A DNA stretch of 64,000 nt, taken from the NCBI GenBank assembly GCA_030848705.1, contig JAUIZM010000012.1, positions 2,537,001-2,601,000 on the forward strand, given 5' to 3'. Shown here in pieces: positions 12,083 to 23,588 of this stretch; the stretch's first letter is position 1; each line of letters starts with the position of its first letter. The stretch comes from Heracleum sosnowskyi (taxonomy: Eukaryota; Streptophyta; Magnoliopsida; Apiales; Apiaceae). Both the position numbers and the translations under genes were made by a program. The notes under the pieces were generated by a model, which searched no databases, had not been told where the DNA came from, and was given only the letters and a program-made list of their open reading frames with translations.

Positions 12083-12093
12083 GTATTTTATAG
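12083..12093 (-). promoter_or_regulatory. TATA box for the gene at 11987
   Basis: On the minus strand the sequence reads CTATAAAATAC, about 96 bases upstream of the ATG. That is the expected distance for a plant core promoter with a roughly 60-base leader. Confidence 0.5.
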
Positions 12094-13360
12094 GGAGTGA
12101 TAAGGTGAGAATCTAGTGCTAGTTAGTGACGCTACTCTGTCACGCGCATTTGAGGACTTAGTTTTCCACAATCTTGTGTTTTGGACTCGGTTTTTTTATG
12201 TTGACTTGGTAGTTGGTTGATTAATCTTACAAAGTAAATTTTGGTCGAATGATTTTATTAAATTTTTTATTCGAGTAAATTTGCTAATAATTTCGAGACT
12301 TTTGGAGATGAATTATGAATCCGGAACAAGTCAACTTAGCAATGTAATTGGCCCGTTAAAATCAATATTCAACTCTCGCAAAATGATAATAAAATGTTAA
12401 ATAAATCTCGAAAGTTGGAATGTTACATTATTTTATCAGAATTATATAATGAAATAAAATATGATATATGTAATAATTTGACGTTTTATTTTGAACCTCA
12501 GAAGATTTTGAAAATTAGTAAAAATTTATTATGAAATATTTATTCAGAATTATTTAGATTCTGATTCCACGGTTAATTTGTTAATTCCAAAAATACTGCG
12601 CATGCGCGTACCCTTATTTAATCCAAGCAGAATCAGATTCACATACCCATCATTTGCTTTTTATGTAGTAAATGATTTTTCAAGATAAAGCGTGCTCCAC
12701 TGCAGTGTTGATTATTGTTTCGGTTTCTGAGTTCGATTCTCGTTTATTCGAAAAACTAAGATAAAACTAAATACTATTTGTTACGGTATTCTATTGTTTT
12801 TAGTACTTGAACGAACTGATTCAATCCAACAAACGACGTACGATGCTGGCTGGCGGCAGCGATGAAAACAATCTTTTTACACAAAAATAACATTCTGTAT
12901 CTATCTAGCTGATCTCGTAGCTTTAATTGCAAGTGTTTTAGTTAAGACCGACTAATTAAACAAATAACTTAATTAGCATTAATTATTTAGTTTAACTAAA
13001 AAAGTTGTATTAGCCGAAAGTAATGTCATGCAAGACAAACGATTAGTTCCAAATCCAAGAACAATGTAGTACTCCTAGATTACCTGCTTCCTTACAAATG
13101 TCAGCACTCATAACGATGGATGTGTTTCTTGCATTGTTCGATAGTGTGTACTTTGCTTAAAGTCAAACAATGGACATGCTTTCTAAGTATCTTCTTCTCG
13201 ATAACAAAAAGTCGAGAGTTCAAGTTTATCAGTAACAAGAGGTCGAGAGTTTGAAACTCAATTTAATTTAAGTATGTTGGCTATCTTCTTAACTTGTGTC
13301 GAGTCTAGAACAATAATAGTAATTAGATGGCAGTTTTTATGTATGTAAAAACTAAATACA
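12094..13360. other. Intergenic spacer without recognisable genes
   Basis: AT-rich spacer holding the distal promoter of the gene at 11987 and the 3' flank of the GDSL gene, which is also on the minus strand. A short GAGTTCGATTCTCG near 12730 resembles a tRNA B-box but has no convincing cloverleaf around it. Nothing else is supported. Confidence 0.45.
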
Positions 13361-15070
13361 TTACATAAACACATGAAGATAATGCTTCAAAACATAATCT
13401 GCAAGGATCTGGTTCGTTCTCTCGGATGGATGAAAAGCGTCCCAGAACACATACTTATTTGCATCTTCGCATGTATACGGATTAAACTGATTGCACAGGT
13501 AACTCATTTCGTAATACCCTGTCGAACAGCAAGCAACGTCCGAATATTCGAAACCTGTTCAGCAACAACCGTAAATACGGAGAATAATTTCCGAAGTTCG
13601 TAATACATAGGAAGATGTTATTTCCAGAACAATTTGAGCTGAAATTTTCCGTTTGTTAGACATGGATTGTGACACTTCTAATCTAAACTGCGGGGTGAAT
13701 AAATTTTTCCCACTTTAAACGTTTTCGTATAAGAAGAGTATTTTTTTCAACCGAACGAATTTATTATGATTTCGGTACAAATTTCACCCTGACCAGGTTT
13801 GTTTTTACTGTGTAATGAATTCAGAGAAATTGATCAGGAAATAGACAACGTACCATAGAGGGAAGGTCTTCTGATGATACGGTGAAAAATAGAATATGCA
13901 TCAGCGGAAATTATTTGTACACCAGGAAGCTCCTGATTTAGCTTTTTAACCAAACCACTCAACTTGGCATTAAAGCTTCTGGAGACATTGTTGTAGCTTT
14001 CAATACATGAATCTCCAAACCCAGCCAGAGCATTTGTGGATCTCTCCAATGGTAAACACCCCATTGGAGGAACTCCTGTTATCGACATTTTTCGAGCTCC
14101 GAGTCCGTACACTTGTTTTATAAATTCCTCTGCGATCTCCAGAAGAAAATCTTCGTACTTGTCGACATTGTATTCTAATCTTCTCTTAAAAAGTGTGTAA
14201 TAATTTTCGAGAAAATCATTCGTCCCCAAACTGATTAAATACAGAGCTTCTTGTATGATCTTATTGCTTTTCTCATCACCCAAATAGCCTTTTAGTGTGG
14301 TTCGGTATTGTTTGAAGTAGTCCACCTCTTTCCACAGAGGTATTACAGACTGCAAAATATAAAAAGAGAATATAATTAGCTATAGCAAATGCAGTTCACC
14401 TTAGAATTAGCTTTAAAAAAAACACAATTCACCTGATTACCAGTGGCGGAGCGGAACCAGGATCCCAAAACAGTCGGGCCTAAAATAAATCTTTTGGTTC
14501 CGCCCCTGGTGATTGCTATTAAAACAGAGCTATGTATACAGGGTGAAATACATAAGTTAATCACAAAAGCTGTAGAAACTGTTTTTCTCCAGTTAAATTT
14601 GGTGCAAAATATTTGGTTCTCATGATTTTCGGATTTTCGGATTTTCATTGAAACATGCATGTAAATTGTAATGCATTAGTGTGCATGACTACACTACATT
14701 TTTTACCACTTACCAGAACATCAGAAGTAGCACTATCATAGCCAGTGCCAGCAGAAGCAAAGCAAACTCCAGTAGCAAAATCTGAAATGTTATAATTTGG
14801 ATCCAAATAAGCCGGCACAAGGGGCTTCAATCCAAAAGCCTCGGATATAAAGTCAGGTGGAATCCGACCATTCGAAAACCTGCCTGTTGCCTGGCCTCCC
14901 ATAAAATCTCGCCCATAAGGCGGAAAATTACTCTTGAGAACAGTAAAAATATGATTATTGTTTCCTGCATCCACTGAAGAGTCTCCGAACACGATTACTG
15001 CCGGGACTTTATTCGCCCCGACAGTAATAAAAAGGATTAGAGTACATAGCATCAGGCACTGGAGCTGCAT
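13361..15070 (-). CDS. GDSL esterase/lipase, 3 exons
   Basis: Exons on the minus strand: 15070-14714, 14349-13854, 13554-13361, giving 348 residues, a normal size for plant GDSL enzymes. An N-terminal signal peptide (about residues 1-19) suggests secretion. Block I is VFGDSSVDAGNNN with nucleophile Ser31. Block III is present as SLGTNDFLENYY. The C-terminal catalytic pair lies in WDAFHPSERTNQ (Asp323, His326). Family enzymes hydrolyse esters or transfer acyl groups on cell-wall and surface lipids; the substrate cannot be read here. The three-exon gene is short; many relatives have five. Together with IBR5 and mitochondrial KAS it matches the Arabidopsis neighbourhood around At2g04570 as I remember it. 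No frame damage is seen. Confidence 0.93.
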
Positions 15071-16113
15071 GTTTCTTCAGCTATGATGAACCAGGAAGAG
15101 AAAACTAAGAAACATGGTTGAACAAATGAAAAGCTGTTATAGATGTGGGCACGAAAGTTCGTTGAATCTATTTATGGCTAATGAAAGAGGACCCAAAATA
15201 CATTGATAGACTACATTATTGTTGGATCCGATCAAGAATGCACCGTTGGCAATTAAATATGATCAAGTTCGTTGCTAAACTGGTAGAGGAATATCGTGCA
15301 CGTTTTGATTTGGTAAACCTGAGGAATATGGATCAAAATTTAGTATGGGTTGTTAAATTTATAAATCTTGTTTTTGTTCGAACTTTCGATATTCCGTAGA
15401 GTAAGCGAACGAGATATTATCTCGCACAAATAACAATAGTAGTTCATGTTTGCATAGAAATTGAACTTTCTTCTTTTTATCTCTTGTCGTGTTTTGGGTT
15501 ACAAAAAAAATTGAAATTTAGGCAATAACATGAAAATTGTAATTTGTTGAAGACATATAATATATGAAAAGAAATAAATAAAAAGAGGGCGAGTATTAAA
15601 TTACCTGACATGTTTGGTGCAATGACATTCATACTGAAAAAGAGATACTTAAATTTGTTTGTTCCCCAGCTACATTCGATATGTAGAAGTAGTAGCTTCT
15701 CCATACATTTCATAGTATGTGAACTCAGTCCACTTCTAGCAAGGTTGAAAATTGATAGCTTCAATTTATCCAAAACAAACACGAAAATTGACAGTTTCCT
15801 CGCAACATCAAATCCCAAATATCTATCTCATGTCAGTACGGATCATATTCGGCTTAATTGTAATGTTTCGGTGTATTGGATTTTGTTCGCGAGTTATGTC
15901 TGAAATTGTCACCCATAATATAATTCCATCGGAACACAAAGTGTGCAAACCAGAGAACCAAAAATAAAATAGAAGAGCAGTAAAATCTAAACATTTCTTG
16001 CCATGTGATAAAGTTTAGCTGTACAATCTATCCAAGTTTGAAACCAACTGTCTACTGATAAACATTAGAAACATTTTCAAGAACAGTCAATAGACAAACT
16101 ACCATTTGATGAT
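15071..16113. other. Spacer between GDSL promoter and IBR5 3' end
   Basis: The GDSL promoter and the IBR5 3' UTR must lie here, since both genes are on the minus strand. Short frames in both directions have no domain content. In Arabidopsis I recall an LpxB-like gene (At2g04560) in the corresponding place; I see no trace of a glycosyltransferase-like frame here. Confidence 0.45.
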
Positions 16114-19100
16114 TTAACCTCGAGGAAAGGCCCCATTGTTCTGGATTTGGGCCGCTCCAAAAGTGAACTCTTGAGGGATTTCTGAAGTTGGACTGGTGAA
16201 AATGGAGGTCGTTCCAGCATTACCAAAAGCGGGTAAAGCAGTCCCGTCATTAGGTTTTTCAAAGCCAAAATTGAAAGCTGGGGCAACTGAAGAAGATGAG
16301 AACACTGGTAAAATTGGATCGTTATTCTCAATATTCCCAAAGATCTTCCGCTCAAAATCGTGTAGTTGCTGATACACAGCTACAATTTGTAAAAGAAAAG
16401 ATGGATTCAGATATAAGACGACTTGTGATTGGAAAACATAAAAAAATGGCAAACCTATAAGAAACAAAAATAAAAATACAAATTTGCTTTTTGGATAAGC
16501 AACTCTCAACTCAACCCAACTATCAAGCATAAATGAAAAGGGGAACCCAATTTTTAGCCCAAAAGCCTAATCCCTAAATCAAGAGTAGTGAGCCCTATGA
16601 TAAGGTGATGAAACTCTATAATATCTGTAGCCTAGAAAATTACCCTATGTTCCACAACATTAGACTTGCTTATAATCATCTTTGTCTCCCAAAAGAATAA
16701 TTTTATAATTTTTTTTATGAACATTAATATCTTCAACACCATCATACCAATTTATCATATACAATCAATTGTTTCATTAGTAGTACACACAAATTTAGCA
16801 AATAAGGAGCTCATGTGTAACAAAAAGAACACTATTTTGTAATTAGCTCTAAATTTCTCCAATTAAAATAAGAACCTCACTCATGTTCCAGTATACTAGG
16901 CTGCAAAGGGTAATTTTTATAATTAGAACGCTATAAAAAAAAACTCTCTTGTTTAACAAAAAAATTGCTTTTTTTAATAGCTTTAAATTTAATAAGAACC
17001 TTACTCAAGCTCCATTACACAAGGCGGCAAAGTGTTAATTTAATAATAAAAATGCTACCCAAAAAAGTTGCCCATTTCTACCAAATACTCCTCTGCAGTC
17101 GATAGTTTATTTAAGTGGAAAGATATATAATTTTGGCCAATGAACATTGAACACAATGCCAATTAAATTCTTCCTGAATCATATATATGAGCAACCAATT
17201 GATGACCAGTTCGGAGTAACAGGGAGTCAAAATATAGGACATTTACGGACCTTGACTTATTTCAACTGAAGGTCTGCGCTCCTTTACCCACTGATAGCTC
17301 TGACCAAGCCTCCACCCCTTGCTCTTCATTAAGTAAGCTACCACAACAGCAGGGGATCTGTAAAATTCACATCATAAACTTTTTTTCTATACAATTTATC
17401 TAATATACATTTGCTACCGAGATATACCAAATCACTTGGTCCTTGAATATTAGAATGAGATGTATATTTCCTACTGTTACACCATTAACCCTTTAGATAT
17501 AGCTAGTCAAGTAGCAAACTTTTCAGCAAATACCAGATATCCAATAGTAACAACCAAACTCAAAGTCATCCAAAATTAAAGTTTAGTATGACGGTATGAC
17601 ATAACAGGGATATAGTATTGACAATGCACACACAGACATATTTTCTGAAAAAACACATGCATAAAAATTAAGAAGGCGGCTTCCAGAACATGTTATCGGA
17701 AGAATACAGTTCAGCTTAACCTTAAAGACAAATATTACCTATTTTTGCCTGACATGCAGTGCACAAGAACACGAGCCCTGTCCTTTTCGCATTGCTCTGC
17801 ACAATGAAACAGTATGTGTTAGGTATTTCCTGCAAATAATATCAGATACCGTTTTCTACTTCTCTGCAAAGAGTAATCTGAACATATTACCCCTTATTCT
17901 TCTTATATTTTGCCATTCTTTGCCATGGTTTCTGTCTATATTTAATTTTCATATAGATTTATTCAAAATCACATCAGAATTAATTCATTTTTCTTTTATG
18001 TGAATGATTCAGCGAAAAAGAATCACTATTAAGAACTCTTTTTTTATGCGTGTGACTACTACAGGAGTGGGGTAGTCGTCATATGCGATTGTTTGACAAT
18101 AACTTTGAGACCGACTGAGTAATAGTGCCATGTAGAAAAAATGAACCAAAATATAATGAATATTACCCACTATAAAGGGAATTAAATTAAGAAATCATAG
18201 CCTCCTGTCCTCCCAAATTTAAATCAAGCTATCAAATAGTCCATAAAAAGGTGCGGAGCTACATACCAAGAAAATTCATTGCATCATCAAATGGTATACT
18301 TTCTTCATCTTGGAGGCAGTGATATGTAAAAGTGTTCTTGTACAAATTCTGGCAAGCAGGTACTGTCTGCAACAGAACAAAAAAAATGGTAAATTATAGT
18401 TAAAACCACTATTTTCCCTGTTTCAAATATTGGAAGGTAAAATAATAGTGACTCGAAAGATGGAGGACAGGTCTCAAATGTCAATAGCTAGAATAAGAAC
18501 CATAACACTGCTGTACGGTCATAACTACCTAATCTCCTGGTGACATGTGCATTATAAATTTCAACTCTATCCACACTTGGGCCTTGTACTTAATAAGCAC
18601 TTTTTCTTTAATGTTGAAGGCAATTCATACTCTGCATGTACATCCTTTTGACCTTTTGTTCAATTGTTATTCATCCAAGCTTGTACCTTTATTTAGGAAA
18701 ACAACTAGATGCACTGTTTGTCATTATTCCACATTCCACAGGTCTGAAGATAAATCACCAAATAGTACGAAAATTTTATTACAAACTTTTAAAATTCTAA
18801 AAAATTAAAATATCACTTACGTATACACAAATAGTGCCGCATAAAATAGGAATCTAACTATGAGAGGAGTAGATGATAGTATGATACACTAGTATCTGAT
18901 GCTCCACCTAACTACATGTAAATGGGAAATTGCAAATTCCGTAAAGTTACCTAATAACTAAGAAGCAAGGATACGGGAATATATGGATTCAACAAATATA
19001 TGACAACATCTCTTAACAGAACTAAAAATTTGATGCAAATTATATCAATCTAAAACACATGAAATTCAAGTTGGTTAGTTTGCTAACTAACATTGGTACT

Positions 19101-19989
19101 TTGCTTTTGGGTACACAGTGTAGATCCTTGATTGCAATGTCAAATACAATTTGTGAAACATAATATTATTATTTGGGATTGTACAACTGACACAAGGAAA
19201 AGTTGGGCAAGTATTCCTGCTTAAGTAAGATGAGATATTTAGTTCTGTTACCTACCCAAAAAATAACTCGGAGAACAAAATAAGCCATCTTAAACACACC
19301 AAAAACAGCCATCAAACAACCAAAGCTAAATTCCCTAGACTAATCCTCAATCAACCATCATCTATCAAGATTTAACAACTTACTACAGTTAATGTACCTT
19401 ATAATGAATCTACTCAAGGCCAGAGAACAAGTACTAGATCATTCCACAAAATCAGCATCCACGGATAAAGAAACAGAGTAAATTTCGATTCCATATATAC
19501 CAAGGGCTACTAAGTCAAGGGTATTTTGGGAAACAATCTCTCCATTCCTACTAATAAAGGTAACAAGTAATATACAATCATGGGTGTGTTTGGTTCATAT
19601 CATTCAGCTTATAAATTAAATAATCTCACTTTATCAGAATCATATATTAAACATGGAAAGAAAGAAGAACTTCTTAAATCTTGATTAAAAAATCTAATTA
19701 AATCGTACTTAAATAATCAAAATCAATATAAATATATATAAAAAAGAACGCTCACATTCAAGACACGAGAAATCCCTTGAATCTTAAGAAGCACAGAGCG
19801 AGAAGAGTTCTCATAGCTACCAAGATAAAGAAACTCCGGCAAAATCTCCGAAGGAAAAGCACTGAGTTGCGCAGCACTTTGCTGCACAGCAGCGTCACAC
19901 ATACGATGGCCACAAATCCCACAAGTTTCTTCTTTTTTGTGGTAGTGGTCACATACCCCACACGGGTTTTCTCGCTCTCGCTTCCTCAT
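16114..19989 (-). CDS. IBR5: Dual-specificity protein phosphatase IBR5 (proximal first exon), 5 exons
   Basis: Exons on the minus strand: 19989-19756, 18366-18267, 17796-17739, 17357-17251, 16379-16114, giving 254 residues against about 257 that I recall for Arabidopsis IBR5. The N-terminus (MRKRERENPCGVC, then CGICGH) is a Cys/His-rich segment that looks zinc-binding. The phosphatase domain follows: FPSEILPEFLYLGSYE, general acid Asp98 (LQDEE), and the catalytic signature HCMSGKNR with Cys125 and Arg131. A Phe/Gly/Pro-rich tail ends the protein. IBR5 modulates auxin and abscisic-acid responses and dephosphorylates MPK12 in Arabidopsis. This first exon is more diverged (SYENSSRSVLLKIQG) than its duplicate at 21958-22191. 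Exon 4 has an unusual donor, AAG|GTCCGT. Identification as IBR5 is strong. Confidence 0.93.
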
Positions 19990-20130
19990 CCAATACTACT
20001 GTTTGATTTACAGATTCGTGTTATCTATGGTGTGTGTGGATATAGGCATGGTGACAATGATTCTTATTCATGGGTCGCACAATAGCATATTAGTTGGACT
20101 TTGAAACAATTGGGCTGTGGAAAGTGGGTA
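19390..20130 (-). repeat. Segmental duplication, proximal copy (IBR5 intron 1 start, exon 1, promoter)
   Basis: This interval aligns by eye with 21605-22345. Both contain, in the same order, intron sequence (for example the block around GGTATTTTGGGAAACAA / GGTCTTTTCGGAAACAA), a 78-codon first exon of equal length, and upstream promoter sequence with CTATGGTGTGTGTG. Divergence is substantial in the non-coding parts, so the duplication is not recent. Edges are approximate. Confidence 0.75.
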
Positions 20131-21355
20131 TGGCCCTTGCTAAAATATTTATCGTTTTTCCAATATTGATTTGTGTATCAAGAGGATAAAATTTGGGTTT
20201 ATTAATAATATATAAAATTGTGCTACTTAAAAAAAATTGAAATTATAATTTTTGATTCAATAAAAAAAATATGCTATTATCTAGTCTAAAAAATATAACA
20301 TAATTTCATATGAGCTGTGATTAAATTTGAGTAAAAAAAACAATGTAATTTAATACAAGTTTTAATCGAATTTGAGTTAAATTTGTATGAACCTGAATCA
20401 ACTAATGTAAAACCTAATCCATTTATGCCTATATATGCGTATTATTTACAAAAAAAAAAAGATAATTATTTACGGAAGTCATTACTAAAAACAATGTACA
20501 ACCGAGATTTACAATCAATTAATTGATTAATATAATATCCGAGATCGTAGATATACAGGATTATTATTATATTGGTTCATTAATATGTATTACATTTGAT
20601 CGCAAGTACGGTCAGTTGTTCGGTATTCTTCACGACTACAACATATTGTTAGAATGTTTCTCAAAAAAGACCGAAGACCGCAAACTTCAGCGATATGAAC
20701 GATGAATGTCCCATAGGGTAAGATCTACTCGAAGATCATAGATTTAATGAAGAAAATCCTTATTTGATTTATTTTACTACATATTTTTTAAAGAGAAATA
20801 TAATGAACATGTGTAAATTTATTTTTCGCAAAAAGAAAAATGTTTAACACAAAGGTTGTTATACTAATATACCAACTATATTTAATTCAATTCAATATAT
20901 AGTTGAAAATTGGACAAACTAATATTAGATCTGTAATTTGAATCGAGTTCTTTACAAACACCCTAAGCTCAAATTCATTTCGGAAGGTCCAGTTTAGTCC
21001 AAATTTGAGTATGAATGGAGTTCGAGTTCGTTTAGTTAAAGAAGTTGAGTATATGTCGAGATTAGTTAAAATCGACTTAAACTTATTTAGAATTACACTA
21101 AAACTTCTATAAATTAATAAAGTCGGGACTATAAGATTTTATTACTTTAGAGAGGTATTAATTAGTCGACAAATTTTTAATTATTAATTTAAAGAGTGAA
21201 TCTTGATTAATTTTAAAATAAAAATAAATTTCTGGTATCAAATTTATCGAATTAGCAACATTCATGTCCTATATTTACTAATAACTAATAAAATCCATTG
21301 TACATATTCTTTGTACAATTAATAAGTAGCATCCATTATTTTTAATAATTAAGTA

Positions 21356-21589
21356 CTCCCTCCGTCCCAAATTGTTTGGATCTCTGACTTTTTCACGCAT
21401 TTCAATGCGCTCGGTTGAGGTACTTGTAAATAATATTTTTTAAATTTTTTCGATTTGTATAAAAATATAAAGTCAATATTTTTATACAAAACAAGAAATT
21501 CAAAAAAAATATTATTTATTAGTACTCCAATCGAGCTCATTGAAATGCGTGCAAAAAGAAAAGGGTCAATCTTTTTGGGACGGAGGGAG
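21356..21589. mobile_element. Stowaway (Tc1/Mariner) MITE
   Basis: A 234-bp element with long, nearly perfect inverted ends: CTCCCTCCGTCCCAAATTG at the left and the complement of TTTTTGGGACGGAGGGAG at the right, bounded by TA on both sides (21354-21355, 21590-21591). The arms match better than in the copy at 10181, so this insertion is probably younger. It lies between the two IBR5 first exons. An open frame inside it is not a gene. Confidence 0.92.
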
Positions 21590-21604
21590 TATCAAATATC
21601 ACAT

Positions 21605-22345
21605 TAGTATAATTTAAGTATTCAATGTATAATGAATCTTCTAAAGGCCAAAGATCGAGTACTAAACCCGTAAACAAAATCGATACCAATATAGAACCAC
21701 ACTAAATTGCAATTCCATACATAATAAGTACTAATAAGGACTAAGTAAGTTCAGGGTCTTTTCGGAAACAACCTCTCTAAATTCCTACAAATAAACCCTA
21801 AAAACTAATATAAAATCATGGGTCTGTTCAGTTTATACATACAAATACACAACATACATAACACATGCAAAAAATAAAGAACTTCAAGAATCTTGATTTT
21901 AATTAAAAAGAACAAATTACATAAATAATATTATAATATAAGTAAAAGAATGCTTACATTCAAGACACGAGAGATTCCTTGAGTTTTAAGAAGCTCAGAG
22001 CGAGAAGCGTTGTCATAGCTCCCAAGAAAAAGAAAGTCCGGCAAGATCTCAGAGGGAAAAGCACTGAGTTGCGCAGCTGTCTGTTGCGCATCAGCGTTAG
22101 GAAGACGATGGCCACAAATACCACAAGTCTCGTGTTCTTTGTGGTAGTGACCACAGACTCCACAGGGGTTTTCTCGCTCGCGCTTCCTCATTGATTGGGT
22201 TTGTTAACGGGGGATAATTAATTAGTTAGTAGTGTTTGATTTGCATAATCTATGGTGTGTGTGTGTATATAATGGGGGATAATGACGTATTCGTGGGTTG
22301 TATATGTTGGTTGGATTCTGTGTCAATTGGGGGATTCTGTGATTT
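21605..22345 (-). repeat. Segmental duplication, distal copy (IBR5 intron 1 start, exon 1, promoter)
   Basis: Partner of 19390-20130 in the same orientation, about 2.2 kb upstream. Its right edge meets the Helitron that starts near 22347, so the Helitron may have trimmed or marked the edge of the duplication. Confidence 0.75.
21958..22191 (-). CDS. IBR5: Second IBR5 first exon (alternative first exon or orphan duplicate)
   Basis: 78 codons from ATG to a GT donor (AAT|GTAAGC), the same length as the proximal exon. It encodes the same MRKRERENPCGVC start, the CGICGH segment and FPSEILPDFLFLGSYDN, and ends SRSELLKTQGISRVLN, which is closer to the Arabidopsis sequence I remember than the proximal exon is. 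No copies of exons 2-5 lie between the two first exons, so this exon could only be used by splicing over the proximal one to exon 2 at 18366. The intact frame and consensus donor suggest it is or was functional. It may be an alternative promoter/first exon, or an orphan. Confidence 0.8.
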
Positions 22346-22346
22346 A

Positions 22347-23271
22347 CCTAAACTATATAATAAAAAGTCCCGTCGGTATGTTGTGATTTTACGCTCTTTC
22401 TTAAATTCGTGTTTTTACTTAATTAATCTTACTTATTTATAAAAATATTTAATAAATAATAATATTACATATTTATAACCAATTACCTTTTTCACCTAAA
22501 ATACATTATTTTTTTTATTTTTTCTAACAAATACCCCTATTTTTTCAAATAAATCACGGGTAATTACCCGTTTTAACTAAAACATGTTAGTTTTTTCTAT
22601 TTTTCCTTACTAAAACCCCTCATTTTCCAAAAATATCACGACAAACTTTTAGTTATTTATTTTTAAACCTAATATTATAATTATTTTTTTAAAGTTTACT
22701 TATTTTAACATGCCTACTTATTTTTTTTAACAAATGCAATTACTAAAAATATTAAAATATAAATAATCAAATACCTATTTATAACCAATTACCTTTTCAG
22801 CTAAAACACATTATATATTTTTTCTAATAAAGTCCCTCCTTTTCTAAATATATCACGAGAAATTGCCTTTTACAATTGTCTTTTTCTATTTTTCTCACTA
22901 AAATACATTCTTTTTCCAAAAATATCACAGAAACCCTTTACTTATTTATTTTAAAACGTATTTAAATACTTTTAATTATTAAATTTTAAAATCTCATTTT
23001 CCAAAAATATCACGGGCATTTACTTTTCTAAACTAAATATATGTTACATTTTTTATTTTTTCTTACTAAAACCCCTCATTTCCAAAAATATAACGGACAA
23101 ACTCATAATTATTTATTTTAAAATCTGTTTGAATGTTTTTAATTAATTAAAAGTGTTTAGCTATTTTAACATGTCTGCTTATTTTTTACACAATTACAAT
23201 TAATAAAATATTAAAAAAGTAATAATAAATTAACAATTAACAATCCGTGCATCGCACGAGTTTTAAGCTAG
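22347..23271 (+). mobile_element. Non-autonomous Helitron
   Basis: The 3' end is textbook: hairpin CGTGC-ATC-GCACG (23246-23258), then AGTTTTAAG and terminal CTAG (23268-23271) followed by T. The 5' end near 22347 (CCTAAACTATATAATAAAAAG) resembles the TCTATACTATATT... start but lacks the leading TC, so it is approximate. The interior has diverged repeats of about 300 bp (ATTTATAACCAATTACCTTTT..., AAAAATATCACGGG...). There is no Rep/helicase frame. Confidence 0.7.
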
Positions 23272-23588
23272 TATTGTTAAAGACGAAACATTAAAAGTTT
23301 TGGTCGGTCGGTATTTGAGTCGGGTCTATCTATAATTTGGGTCAGACCTATATATAACCGATTACTTTTTTCAGCTAAAATACGTTACCTGTTTTTATCT
23401 ATTTTTCTAACTAAAACAACTCATCTTCTAAAAATAAAATAGGTAACATATATATAAAATTGTAATATTATTACATATATATAACTGATTACCTTTTTCA
23501 GCTAAAACACATTATATGTTTTACATTTTCTAACTAAAACAACTCATGTTCTAAACATAACACATGCAAAATAAATATGTAATGATAA
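23272..23588 (+). mobile_element. Helitron remnant split by the neighbouring Helitron
   Basis: The first bases after the Helitron 3' end read TATTGTTAAAGACGAAACATTAAAAG, which matches the start of a related Helitron without its first nine bases. It looks as if the Helitron at 22347-23271 inserted at the A|T step inside the terminus of this one. The rest repeats the ACCGATTACTTTTTTCAGCTAAAA-type block. No own 3' end is seen. Confidence 0.45.

Noticed and set aside
12690..12760. tRNA or SINE candidate (GAGTTCGATTCTCG resembles a B-box)
   Set aside because: There is no matching acceptor, D or anticodon stems, no clear A-box at the proper distance, and no target duplication or A-tail.
20140..21350. 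Search for IBR5 exons 2-5 belonging to the distal first exon
   Set aside because: No sequence encoding HCMSGKNR or the flanking exons was found here, so the duplication does not include a second full gene.
21349..21540. Minus-strand open frame in the IBR5 upstream region
   Set aside because: It lies within the inverted arms of a Stowaway MITE, so it is an artefact of the palindrome.
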